A stretch of 64,000 bases of DNA, from assembly GCF_030295425.1 (NCBI RefSeq), contig NZ_AP027081.1, forward strand, positions 3,331,001-3,395,000. Direction: 5' to 3'. This document shows positions 44,695 through 52,184 of this stretch, in pieces. The notes under the pieces are model-generated. The model was not told the DNA's origin, made no database searches, and was given only the letters and a program-made list of their open reading frames with translations. Numbering within the stretch: position 1 is the first letter of the stretch; every line of letters starts with the position of its first letter. The stretch is from Mesoterricola sediminis (lineage in GTDB: Bacteria; Acidobacteriota; Holophagae; Holophagales; Holophagaceae). The position numbers and the translations under genes are program-made.

Positions 44695-46221
44695 TCAGAT
44701 CTCGAGCACGATGCCCTGGGCCAGCTCGACGCCTCCTGAGTAATTGATAGCGGAGGTCTGGCGGCGCATGTAGGCCTTCCAGGCGTCGGACCCGCTCTCC
44801 CGCCCGCCACCGGTCTCCTTCTCGCCGCCGAAGGCGCCGCCGATCTCCGCGCCGCTGGTGCCGGTGTTGACATTGGCCAGCCCGCAGTCGCTGCCCTCCG
44901 GCGAGGTGAAGAGCTCGGCCTCCCGGAGGTCGTTGGTGATGATGGCGCTGGAGAGGCCCTGGGGCACGTCGTTCTGGATGCGGATGGCCTCCTCGATCGT
45001 CTCGTAGCGCATCAGATAGAGCACCGGCGCGAAGGTTTCCTCCCGGACGATGGGCATGCTGGGCCGGACCTCGGCCAGGCAGGGGGTCACGTAGCAGCCG
45101 CCCGGCAGATCCAGGCGTTCGCCGCCGCACCGGATGGACCCGCCCTGGGCCTTCACGGCCTCGATGGCGGCCATCATGGTGTCCACCGCCCCGGCGTCCA
45201 CCAGGGGGCCCATGAGTTGTTTGTCATCCCGCGGGTCGCCGATGGGGGTGCGGCCGTACAGGTCCTGGAGCCGCGCGACGAAAGTGTCATAGATGGAGGC
45301 GTGGATGATCACGCGGCGGGTGGAGGTGCAGCGCTGGCCGGCGGTGCCGATGGCGCCGAAGTAGACGGCGCGGAGGGCGGTGTCCAGGTCCCCCTTCTCG
45401 CTGACGATGACGGCCCCGTTGCCGCCCAGTTCCAGGATGTGGCGCCCGAAGCGCTCCTGGACGAGGCGCCCCACGTGGCGGCCGCCCGGAACGGAGCCCG
45501 TGTACGACACCAGGGCGACGCGAGGGTCGGTGTTGATGAGGTCGCCGATCTCGGAGCCGCGCCCGATCACGAGGCTGCACACCGCGGGATCGTAGCCCAT
45601 ACGGCGCAGGACGCGCTCGGCGAGGCGGGTGCAGGCGACGGCGGTCAGGGGGGTCCGGCTGGAGGGCTTCCACAGCACGGTGTCGCCGCAGACCAGGGCG
45701 ATGGCGGTGTTCCAGCTCCAGACGGCCACGGGGAAGTTGAAGGCCGTGATCACCCCGACCACGCCCAGGGGGTGCCACTGCTCCTGGATCCGGTGCCGGC
45801 CGCGCTCGCTGGGCATGGTCAGGCCGTAGAGCTGCCGGGACAGGCCCACCGCGAAATCGCAGATGTCGATCATCTCCTGGACCTCGCCCAGGGCCTCCCG
45901 CCGGGTCTTGCCCATCTCCAGGGTCACCAGGTCGGCCAGGGCCTCCTTGTTGCGGGCCAGTTCCAGGCCCAGCTCCTTGACCACCTCGCCCCGCTTCGGG
46001 GCGGGCACCCGGCGCCAGACCAGGAAGGCCTCGGAGCAGCGGGCCAGGATGGCCTCGAAGGCGTCGCGGTCCACGTTCTCCACGGAGGCCAGGGGCTGGC
46101 CGTCCACCGGGGACACCACCTGCTGGGGCCGGCCGCCCCCCATCCAGGAGCCCGCGAACCCGCCCGGGTTCAGATCGGTGAGCCCCAGGGCTTCCAGTGC
46201 GCGTTCGACGGTCGTGGGCAT
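44695..46221 (-). CDS. Aldehyde dehydrogenase, antiquitin-like (aminoadipate-semialdehyde dehydrogenase)
   Basis: A 508-residue ALDH from ATG 46221 with GGAGGA upstream. Cofactor region: GVVGVITAFNFPVAVWSWNT. Catalytic Glu lies in ILELGGNGAV near residue 265 and catalytic Cys in GTAGQRCTSTRR near 300. The sequence, especially FVNVNTGTSGAEIGGAFGG-type LANVNTGTSGAEIGGAFGG and the Glu-rich context around it, fits the ALDH7/antiquitin group, which oxidises alpha-aminoadipate semialdehyde in lysine breakdown and also delta-1-piperideine products. It is divergent from the LysR gene at 46311, which is its likely regulator. Confidence 0.82.
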   Translation of the reverse strand: MPTTVERALEALGLTDLNPGGFAGSWMGGGRPQQVVSPVDGQPLASVENVDRDAFEAILARCSEAFLVWRRVPAPKRGEVVKELGLELARNKEALADLVTLEMGKTRREALGEVQEMIDICDFAVGLSRQLYGLTMPSERGRHRIQEQWHPLGVVGVITAFNFPVAVWSWNTAIALVCGDTVLWKPSSRTPLTAVACTRLAERVLRRMGYDPAVCSLVIGRGSEIGDLINTDPRVALVSYTGSVPGGRHVGRLVQERFGRHILELGGNGAVIVSEKGDLDTALRAVYFGAIGTAGQRCTSTRRVIIHASIYDTFVARLQDLYGRTPIGDPRDDKQLMGPLVDAGAVDTMMAAIEAVKAQGGSIRCGGERLDLPGGCYVTPCLAEVRPSMPIVREETFAPVLYLMRYETIEEAIRIQNDVPQGLSSAIITNDLREAELFTSPEGSDCGLANVNTGTSGAEIGGAFGGEKETGGGRESGSDAWKAYMRRQTSAINYSGGVELAQGIVLEI

Positions 46222-46271
46222 GGTGTCCTCCATGTCCCAGAGCATAGGCCAGATGCGAAGCCATCTCAAAA

Positions 46272-46307
46272 TCATACGGTTCACCCCTGATATGAGTACA
46301 ATTCATA
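46272..46307. promoter_or_regulatory. LysR-type operator with three half-sites between ALDH and LysR genes
   Basis: TCATA (46272-46276), TATGA (46291-46295) and TCATA (46303-46307) form two inverted pairs, TCATA-N14-TATGA and TATGA-N7-TCATA. The second fits the T-N11-A LysR box. TACAAT (46297-46302), the likely -10 of the LysR gene, sits inside it, so binding would repress the regulator. TATGAT on the minus strand (46276-46271) is a candidate -10 for the ALDH gene. Confidence 0.6.
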
Positions 46308-46310
46308 CCC

Positions 46311-47204
46311 ATGGCGCGGCACCTGGACCTCTACCAACTCAAGGCCTTCCATGCCCTCGGCACGGCGGGGAGCTTCACCCGGGCGGCCGAGCGACTGAAC
46401 CTCACCCAGTCCGCCGTGAGCCACGCCGTGGCGAAGCTCGAGGCCTCGGCCGGCCTGCCCCTGGTGGACCGCAGCACCCGGGAGCTCCGGCTCACGGAGG
46501 AGGGGCGCCGGCTCTTCCAGGCCTGCGAGGAGGTCTTCGCCACGCTGGAGGCCGCCGCCGAGGACCTGGCGCCCCCGTCCGCCCGGGGGCGCATCCGCCT
46601 CGGCGCCACCCTGGAGTTCGGCAGCAGCATCCTCATGCGCCACATCCGCCCCTTCCTGGAGGCCCACCCGCACATCGAGGTGGACTTCCACCTGGCGGAG
46701 GACCTCCTGGCCCCCCTGCTCCGGGACGAGCTGGACATCGCCATCGACTGCCGGGAGCACGCCGGCCCGGGCCTCCAGCGCCTGCCCTGGTTCGTGGAGA
46801 CCTACGTGGCGGCGGCCTCCCCGGCCTTCCTCGCCACCCGGCCCATCGCCTCCCCCATGGACCTGGCGGGGTGCCCCGTCCTCTCCCTGGACAAGGGCGG
46901 GGCCTGGTGGAACCGCCTCCTCTCGGCCCTCCCCCCCGGCCAGCGCCCGGAGCTGGGCCGGATCATCGCCGTCAACCAGGTGCGGGCCATGATCAACGCG
47001 GCCGCGGAGGGCCTCGGCCTGCTGCTGGCCCCCGCCTACGCGGTGCTGGGGGAGCTGGAGCGGGGCGACCTGGTGCCCCTCCTTCCCGGGGTCCGCCCGC
47101 GGGAGGACCGGTTCGCCATCTACCAGAAGCGCCGCCGCGCCGCCCTGGGCCGCCACCGCCTCCTCACCGAGTTCCTGCTCACCCTGGCCCCGCCCGAATT
47201 CTGA
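46311..47204 (+). CDS. LysR-family transcriptional regulator
   Basis: A 297-residue regulator. Residues 1-65 are the winged HTH (LKAFHALGTAGSFTRAAERL, NLTQSAVSHAVAKLE). The rest is a two-lobe effector domain (RIRLGATLEFGSSILMRHI). With the -10 TACAAT at 46297-46302 the transcript would start about 2 nt before the ATG, so there is almost no leader. The divergent gene encodes the aldehyde dehydrogenase, the expected target. Confidence 0.88.
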   Translation: MARHLDLYQLKAFHALGTAGSFTRAAERLNLTQSAVSHAVAKLEASAGLPLVDRSTRELRLTEEGRRLFQACEEVFATLEAAAEDLAPPSARGRIRLGATLEFGSSILMRHIRPFLEAHPHIEVDFHLAEDLLAPLLRDELDIAIDCREHAGPGLQRLPWFVETYVAAASPAFLATRPIASPMDLAGCPVLSLDKGGAWWNRLLSALPPGQRPELGRIIAVNQVRAMINAAAEGLGLLLAPAYAVLGELERGDLVPLLPGVRPREDRFAIYQKRRRAALGRHRLLTEFLLTLAPPEF

Positions 47205-47251
47205 GGCGGGACCCGGGGCTCAAAAGGGACGCGCGCCGCGTGCCCCATTGT

Positions 47252-47257
47252 TATAAT
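47252..47257 (+). promoter_or_regulatory. Perfect -10 box placing transcription start at the ATG
   Basis: A perfect TATAAT ends seven bases before ATG 47264. Counting the hexamer as -12 to -7 puts +1 on the A of the ATG, so the mRNA would be leaderless. No good -35 and no Shine-Dalgarno sequence are present upstream. Confidence 0.55.
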
Positions 47258-47263
47258 CGGGTC

Positions 47264-48268
47264 ATGAACATCCTCAGGAAAGCCGCCGTCAGGACCGCCA
47301 TCCTGTCCAGGACCCGGCGCGACTTTCACATGGACGCCCTCCGGGAGCTGGTGGAGCCGGTCTCGGCCGACCCCACCGAGCTGTTCGAGAAGGGGCTCCG
47401 GCTGCTGGTGAAGCAGCTCGAGACCGACCGCGCCGTCATCGTGCGCATCACCGACCTGGGCTACGAGACCCTGTGGTGGGCCACCAAGGACGGCTCGGAC
47501 CTGGACCTCTCCACCTTCGACCCCAACAAGAACTTCTGCCCCCAGGTGGTCGAGCACGCCCCGCGCACCCTGGTCATCCGGGACGCCAAGCAGGACAACG
47601 AGCTCCAGACCCACACCGCCTTCCAGGACATGTCGGTGCGCTCCTACATCGGCGTGCCCCTCCGGCGCGGCGACCAGGTCATCGGCGTCCTGAGCGTCCA
47701 GGGCAGCCGTCCCAAGAAGTTCAGCCGCAACGACATCATCCTCGTGAGCATGGTGGCCAACCTCATGAGCAGCGCCATGGAGATCGAGCTCCTCAAGCAG
47801 GAGCTCCACATGACGCGGGAGGCCCTGGACCTCACCATGTCCGTGGTGGAGGACAGCGCCCTGGAGGCGGCGACGACCCGCCTGCCCAGCCGGCGCTACA
47901 TGGACATCTGGCTCAAGGCCTACCTGTTCATGGCCCGCCGCCGCTCCGAGCCCCTGGCCCTCGTCATGTGGCAGGTCCGGCCCGGCCGGGAAGCCCGGAA
48001 GGCCCTGCGCGAGATCTCCGACCAGGCCCGGGGCGAGGACCTGCTCGTGGACCTGGGCAAGGACATCTACCTCCTGCTCCTGCCCCGCACCCGCGCCGAG
48101 GGCGCCCAGTTCCTGGTCAACCGCGTCCTCACCAAGTTCGGGCAGGTCCCCGTGGGCGTCGCGGTCTGGGATCCCACCGACACCGAGGACCGCGAGGACC
48201 TGGCCATCCGGGGCGCCATCCGCCGGGCCCAGGAGAGCATGCGCGAGGCCCTGAGCCAGGGGGCCTGA
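47264..48268 (+). CDS. GAF-domain protein with degenerate GGDEF domain
   Basis: A 334-residue cytoplasmic protein. Residues about 25-180 form a GAF domain (RAVIVRITDLGYETLWW to SYIGVPLRRGDQVIGVLSVQG). A helix (ALDLTMSVVEDSALEAA) links it to a region laid out like GGDEF (TRLPSRRYMDIWLKAY, then DLLVDLGKDIYLLLLPRTRAEGA-type sequence). Where active diguanylate cyclases have GGDEF this has GKDIY, so c-di-GMP synthesis is unlikely. It may be a ligand-sensing scaffold. It is probably translated from a leaderless mRNA. Confidence 0.78.
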   Translation: MNILRKAAVRTAILSRTRRDFHMDALRELVEPVSADPTELFEKGLRLLVKQLETDRAVIVRITDLGYETLWWATKDGSDLDLSTFDPNKNFCPQVVEHAPRTLVIRDAKQDNELQTHTAFQDMSVRSYIGVPLRRGDQVIGVLSVQGSRPKKFSRNDIILVSMVANLMSSAMEIELLKQELHMTREALDLTMSVVEDSALEAATTRLPSRRYMDIWLKAYLFMARRRSEPLALVMWQVRPGREARKALREISDQARGEDLLVDLGKDIYLLLLPRTRAEGAQFLVNRVLTKFGQVPVGVAVWDPTDTEDREDLAIRGAIRRAQESMREALSQGA

Positions 48269-48708
48269 CCCGGGAACCCCTCAGACGGGGCTGGGTCCGG
48301 AAGGTCCGATCAGGGAGGGCGGATCCCCGTTCGGGCCGGAGCAGGGGCGCGCGGCCTGGGCACGTGGCATGGGCTGCGAAACCAGGCCCGTCTGCCGGAA
48401 CGCCAGCGCTCGCGCCTGGAGGGGGCCGGGAAGCTTTCCTCCCAGGCATCCCCGTGCAGCCCCTCCATCCCCGGCAAACAACACAGCTGAGATGGGGCGG
48501 CGCATCAGTCATACGATGGCGCCGCCCCCTCCCTGCCTTTTCAGCAGCCGGGATGCGCGAGGACGGACGGGGAATCCTGGGATGCTGCCCAGGCTTCCCC
48601 GCCCTGACCCTCGCCTTGATCCCCCCCATGGCCGGTGCCGGGCTGGCCGCGGAGCTACCCGTTGGGATCGTTAATGATCGTTCGAGCGGGTCGGAGAGCT
48701 GGGCTGGC
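48269..48708. other. 440-bp intergenic region with hairpin
   Basis: This lies between the convergent GAF gene and the cysteine desulfurase gene. It contains the hairpin at 48494-48528 and no open frame I would defend; a 101-codon plus-strand frame has no recognisable features. The imperfect palindrome GATCGTTAATGATC near 48668 is close to the desulfurase stop. Confidence 0.5.
48494..48528 (+). terminator. GC-rich hairpin, candidate terminator after the GAF gene
   Basis: GGGGCGGCGC (48494-48503) and GCGCCGCCCC (48519-48528) form a perfect 10-bp stem with a 15-base loop. A CCTTTT follows only about 8 bases later, so intrinsic termination is possible but weak. It lies about 225 bp after the GAF gene. 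Confidence 0.4.
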
Positions 48709-49926
48709 CTAGCGCTGCCGCTTCCGCTGCATCGCGGCGATCTCGGAGACCCCGAGGATCGCCCTGTCGATGTGCTCCTCGGTGTTGAAGGGGCCGATGC
48801 CGAAGCGGACGGCGCCGTGGAGCTTGTCCGTGCCCAGGTGCTCGTGGACCATGGGCGTGCAGTGGAGGCCGGTGCGGCAGGCGATGTTGTAGTCCACGTC
48901 GAGCATCGTGCCGGTGTCGGCGGCCTCGAGGCCGTCCACGTTGAAGGTCAGCACGCTGATGCGGGGGAGGCCGCAGTCCTCCTGGCAGTAGAGGGTCACG
49001 CCCTCGATGGCCGCCAGGCCGTTCCGGAGGCGCCGCCACAGGGCCATCTCGTGGCCGTGGATGGCGTCCAGGCCGTGGCTCATGACCCACTTCACGCCCG
49101 CGTTCAGGCCGGCGACGCCGGGCAGGTTGGGCGTGCCGTACTCCATGCGCCAGGGGTACTCGTCCAAGTGGTGGCGCTGGGCGCTGCGCACGCCGGTGCC
49201 GCCCGCGCGGGTGTGGCGGACCTCGACGCCCTCGCGCACGTACATGCCGCCGATGCCCATGGGGCCCATGAGGCTCTTGTGGCCGGTGAAGCAGACGATG
49301 TCGGCGTTCAGTTCGTCCATCTTCACGGGAACCATGCCCGCGGTCTGGCTCACGTCCAGGATGAAGAGGATGCCGCGCTCGCGGCAGGCCCGGCCCACGG
49401 CCGCGGCGTCCTGGACGGTGCCGAGGACGTTGCTGCCGTGGTTCATGACCACCGCGCGGGTGTCCTTGCGGAGGCGGCCGATGATCTCGGCGGGATCCAC
49501 GTAGCCGCGCGCGTCGAAATCGACCCAGTCGACCTGGGTGCCGCGCTCGGAGAGGTGCCACAGGGGCCGCAGGGTCGCGTTGTGCTCGATGTGGGTGGAG
49601 ACGACGTGGTCGCCTTCGCCGATGGTCCCGAAGATCGCCAGGTTCAGCGCGTCGGTGGAGTTGTAGCCGAAGACCAGGCGATTGGGATCCGTCCCCCCGA
49701 AGAACTCCGTCATCAGCTTGCGGGTGTTGTCCAGCATGCTGCCGGCCTCGATGCACAGGTCGAACCCGCTGCGGCCCGGGTTCACGCCGTAGCTGCGGTA
49801 GAAGCTGTCCATGAAGGCGTACACCTCGGGGGGCTTGGGGAAGGACGTGGCCCCGTTGTCCAGGTACATCAGGCCGTTGGCCGGGGTCTCGGCCTGGAAG
49901 GGGGAAGGCGCTGCGGTGGTGGTCAT
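48709..49926 (-). CDS. Class-V aminotransferase, cysteine desulfurase family
   Basis: A 405-residue PLP enzyme. YLDNGATSFPKP at residue 21 is the N-terminal family motif; HIEHNATLRPLW near 115; Lys217 in FTGHKSLMGPMG binds PLP; Cys356 in CRTGLHCTP sits on the active-site loop, where SufS-type enzymes carry the persulfide Cys. Such enzymes take sulfur from cysteine as an enzyme-bound persulfide, giving alanine. Its start overlaps the stop of the DsrK-like gene (ATGA), so the sulfur donor is co-produced with a DsrC redox module. No iscU/sufU scaffold lies nearby, which argues against a simple Fe-S assembly role. Confidence 0.87.
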   Translation of the reverse strand: MTTTAAPSPFQAETPANGLMYLDNGATSFPKPPEVYAFMDSFYRSYGVNPGRSGFDLCIEAGSMLDNTRKLMTEFFGGTDPNRLVFGYNSTDALNLAIFGTIGEGDHVVSTHIEHNATLRPLWHLSERGTQVDWVDFDARGYVDPAEIIGRLRKDTRAVVMNHGSNVLGTVQDAAAVGRACRERGILFILDVSQTAGMVPVKMDELNADIVCFTGHKSLMGPMGIGGMYVREGVEVRHTRAGGTGVRSAQRHHLDEYPWRMEYGTPNLPGVAGLNAGVKWVMSHGLDAIHGHEMALWRRLRNGLAAIEGVTLYCQEDCGLPRISVLTFNVDGLEAADTGTMLDVDYNIACRTGLHCTPMVHEHLGTDKLHGAVRFGIGPFNTEEHIDRAILGVSEIAAMQRKRQR

Positions 49927-51218
49927 GGTTCACCTGCTGGAACGGGGTTGACGAGGGCGTCGGCGACGATTTCGGCCACCGACTTGATCTTGACGTTGAG
50001 TTTGTATTCCTTGTTCAGCTCCGAGAGCTGGTCGATGCAGTTGTGGCAGGGCGCGCAGAGGATCCGGGCGCCGGTGGCCTTCACCTGGCGGGCCTTGACG
50101 GAGCCGGAGCCGATGCGCCGCTCCTTGTAGGCCCCCATCGCGAGCTGGCCGCCGCCGCCGCCGCAGCAGAAGTTCTCCGTGCCGCAGGGCGCCATCTCGC
50201 GGAAGTCCTTGACGGCCTTGCGCAGGATGCGGCGCTGGGGCTCGCGGATGCCCCCGTGGCGGACGAGGTTGCAGGGGTCGTGCAGGGTCACGGGCTCGGA
50301 GACCCGTTCGGGGTCCAGCTGGATCCGGCCCTCGGCCACGTACTCATCCATCACCTCGAGGAAGCTGCGGACCTTGAACGGGAAGGTCCCGCCGAGCCAC
50401 TCGGGCCCCTCCCAGCGCGCGCTGGCGAAGCCGTGGCCGCACTCGCCGATGACGAGCGTTTCGCAGCCCAGGCGCTCCATGGCGTCCACGAGGGCCTGGG
50501 TGATGGTCCCGGCCTCCTTGTCGTTGCAGTTGAACAGGCCGTAGTTGGTGAGGTCCCAGCCCTCCGAGGCCAGGGTCCAGTCCTCGCCCGCCGCCCAGAA
50601 GACCTTGGCGCTGGCCTGGAGGGAGAGGGGGAAGAACTTGGGCTCCCGCGGATTCACCGTGAAGAGGATCCTGGCGCCCTGCTTGTCCACGGGCATGCGG
50701 GCGTTGGGATCGCCGGTCTCCGCCTGGAGTTCCTCCTCCAGCCAGGAGACGGTCTCCAGCCAATCCTCTCGGGTGATGCCCATGTTGTTGCCCGAGGCCA
50801 GGGCCAGGTCCACGATGCCCTGCAGGTCCCTGGGCACCTTGCCCATGGCCGTCAGGGCGGCGCGGGCGGCGCGGAAGGCCCGGGGCAGGTTGATGCCCAC
50901 CGTGCAGTTGATGGAGCAGCGGCCGCAGAGGGAGCATCGGCCGAAGACCGCGTCCACCAGATCGTCGGCGGCCTTCTCGTCGAGCCTGCGCCCCAGGCCC
51001 AGGAGGCCGAGGGGGGAGCAGTGGCGCCGGTACAGGTCGGCGACCCGCGCGAGCTTGTGGGCGGGGATGTTTTCGGGAACGGGATCGGCCAGGTAGTAGT
51101 GGCAGCTCTCCGCGCAGAGGCCGCAGCGGACGCAGGCCTCCAGGTGGCAGGCCCCCGCCTCCTGGAGCTTGTCCCGGAAGGCCTGGAGGCCGGTCTGGGT
51201 GTCGAGGACGGCGTCCAT
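49923..51218 (-). CDS. Iron-sulfur protein of the DsrK/HdrD type
   Basis: A 431-residue cytoplasmic-side protein from ATG 51218. Two [4Fe-4S] motifs are complete: Cys29, 32, 35, 39 (CVRCGLCAESC) and Cys95, 98, 101, 105 (CSLCGRCSINC). The C-terminal half has one good CCG domain: LHDPCNLVRHGG, CCGGGGGQLAMG and CAPCHNCID. The earlier CCG repeat is degenerate. In DsrK and heterodisulfide reductase HdrD/HdrB this domain holds the special [4Fe-4S] cluster that handles disulfide or trisulfide chemistry. The gene lies between the small membrane protein and the desulfurase and starts 2 bp from the membrane-protein stop. Confidence 0.87.
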   Translation of the reverse strand: MDAVLDTQTGLQAFRDKLQEAGACHLEACVRCGLCAESCHYYLADPVPENIPAHKLARVADLYRRHCSPLGLLGLGRRLDEKAADDLVDAVFGRCSLCGRCSINCTVGINLPRAFRAARAALTAMGKVPRDLQGIVDLALASGNNMGITREDWLETVSWLEEELQAETGDPNARMPVDKQGARILFTVNPREPKFFPLSLQASAKVFWAAGEDWTLASEGWDLTNYGLFNCNDKEAGTITQALVDAMERLGCETLVIGECGHGFASARWEGPEWLGGTFPFKVRSFLEVMDEYVAEGRIQLDPERVSEPVTLHDPCNLVRHGGIREPQRRILRKAVKDFREMAPCGTENFCCGGGGGQLAMGAYKERRIGSGSVKARQVKATGARILCAPCHNCIDQLSELNKEYKLNVKIKSVAEIVADALVNPVPAGEP

Positions 51219-51220
51219 GC

Positions 51221-51799
51221 TCACTCCTGGGGCGCGGTGGGCCACACGCCCCGGCGGCCGAAGAAGGCGCCCAGGTGGCGGCGGCTCAGGAAGAAGAAGA
51301 CGGCGTGCCGCAGCTTCCCGAGCGGGAGATAGACGAGGAGGGCGACGCAGGCCCAGGGCAGCGCGGCGGCGGCCCAGGGCAGCCAGGCCAGGCCCGCCAG
51401 GGCCGCGAAGGCGGTGGCGAGCCCATTGGAAAGGAAGTCGTCGGCGCGGGAGAGGCCGCGCAGATCGGCGACGGAGGCCCGCTTGACCAGCAGGCCCAGG
51501 CCCGCCAGGGCGCCGGCCAGGGCCACGACGGACAGGGCCCGGGCGGGCACCGCGAGCCGGGCGAAGGACGCGGCGATCCCCGCGTGGTAGAGGATCCCGG
51601 CCGCATAGGTGACCAGATGTCCGCGGACGCTCTCCTTGGCCCAGGGCATCAGGGCCCCGGTGAAGGCGTAGAAGACGCCCGCCCCGGCGCGGCCGGAGGC
51701 CGGCGCGTAGAGGGGACGCCGGCCGAGACGGCGGGCGGCGACGACCTGGGCCCCCAGGAGGAGGCCGCACCAGGCGGCGGCGAGGGCGAGGGGCAGCAT
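51221..51799 (-). CDS. Small integral membrane protein, DsrM/NarI-like candidate
   Basis: A 192-residue hydrophobic protein from ATG 51799, with about five membrane segments: residues 1-22, about 42-55, 60-80, 88-105 and 130-160. His residues lie in or near the segments (SVRGHLVTYAAG, ILYHAGIAASF, LGKLRHAVFFF, SRRHLG), spaced as could suit b-haem ligation in DsrM/NarI-type cytochromes. Its place directly before the DsrK-like gene makes a DsrMK-like quinone-linked pair likely. The haem role is inferred, as I see no unmistakable signature. Confidence 0.68.
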   Translation of the reverse strand: MLPLALAAAWCGLLLGAQVVAARRLGRRPLYAPASGRAGAGVFYAFTGALMPWAKESVRGHLVTYAAGILYHAGIAASFARLAVPARALSVVALAGALAGLGLLVKRASVADLRGLSRADDFLSNGLATAFAALAGLAWLPWAAAALPWACVALLVYLPLGKLRHAVFFFLSRRHLGAFFGRRGVWPTAPQE

Positions 51800-51803
51800 G
51801 GCG

Positions 51804-52124
51804 TTACACGCAGCCGTCGGGCTTGGGCAGGCCGGCGAGCTTACAGGCCCCGCGGGCCGGTCCGCTGGGGAAGAGATCGTAGATCTGCTTGAGGGGCACA
51901 CCCGAGCCCTTGCACACGACCCGCACCATGGGGGCGGTGCCGTTCTCGACGAAGTGGCCCCGGATGAACCGGATCACGGCCCAGTGCTGGTCGGTCAGTT
52001 CGGTGAGGCCCTCCTCCTGGGCCGCGAGGGCCTTGGCCAGCTCATCGTTCCAGATCTGGGGATCGACGAGGAACCCTTCCTCGTTCAGCTCCACCGCGGT
52101 GCCTTGGCATTGGACAGTCGGCAT
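51804..52124 (-). CDS. dsrC: DsrC, sulfur-carrier protein with both redox cysteines
   Basis: A 106-residue DsrC/TusE-family protein from ATG 52124, with GGAGGT upstream. VELNEEGFLVDPQIWNDELA and LTDQHWAVIRFIRGHF match the family core. The C-terminal arm reads ACKLAGLPKPDGCV, so Cys94 and the penultimate Cys105 are 11 apart, as in true DsrC and unlike TusE, which has only the last Cys. In sulfate reducers the two Cys hold sulfur from sulfite reduction as a trisulfide that DsrMKJOP reduces. It is the first gene of the operon, 4 bp from the membrane-protein gene; no dsrAB lies in the window. Confidence 0.9.
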   Translation of the reverse strand: MPTVQCQGTAVELNEEGFLVDPQIWNDELAKALAAQEEGLTELTDQHWAVIRFIRGHFVENGTAPMVRVVCKGSGVPLKQIYDLFPSGPARGACKLAGLPKPDGCV

Positions 52125-52167
52125 GGTCGTACCTCCGGCTTCCATTTTTGTGTGCATCTATCGCATG

Positions 52168-52184
52168 ATTGTACGTATGACAAT
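52168..52184. promoter_or_regulatory. Inverted-repeat operator between dsrC and the MocR gene
   Basis: ATTGT (52168-52172) and ACAAT (52180-52184) are a perfect inverted repeat with a 7-base spacer. On the minus strand TTGTCA (52183-52178), a 17-base spacer and TAGATG could be the dsrC promoter, so the repeat would cover its -35 and early spacer. It also overlaps the first codons of the MocR gene. It is the natural site for autoregulation and dsrC control. Confidence 0.5.

Noticed and set aside
48369-48674. A 101-codon plus-strand gene in the gap after the GAF gene
   Set aside because: Low-complexity Pro/Arg composition, no ribosome-binding site or motif, and it overlaps a hairpin.
48709-49926. 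An IscS/SufS Fe-S assembly cysteine desulfurase
   Set aside because: No scaffold, A-type carrier or SufBCD gene is adjacent; the operon partners are a DsrC redox set instead. The name is kept at family level.
51804-52124. TusE, the tRNA-thiolation sulfur carrier
   Set aside because: Both C-terminal Cys of DsrC are present 11 residues apart with the KPDGCV end; TusE has only the last Cys, and no tusABCD genes are near.
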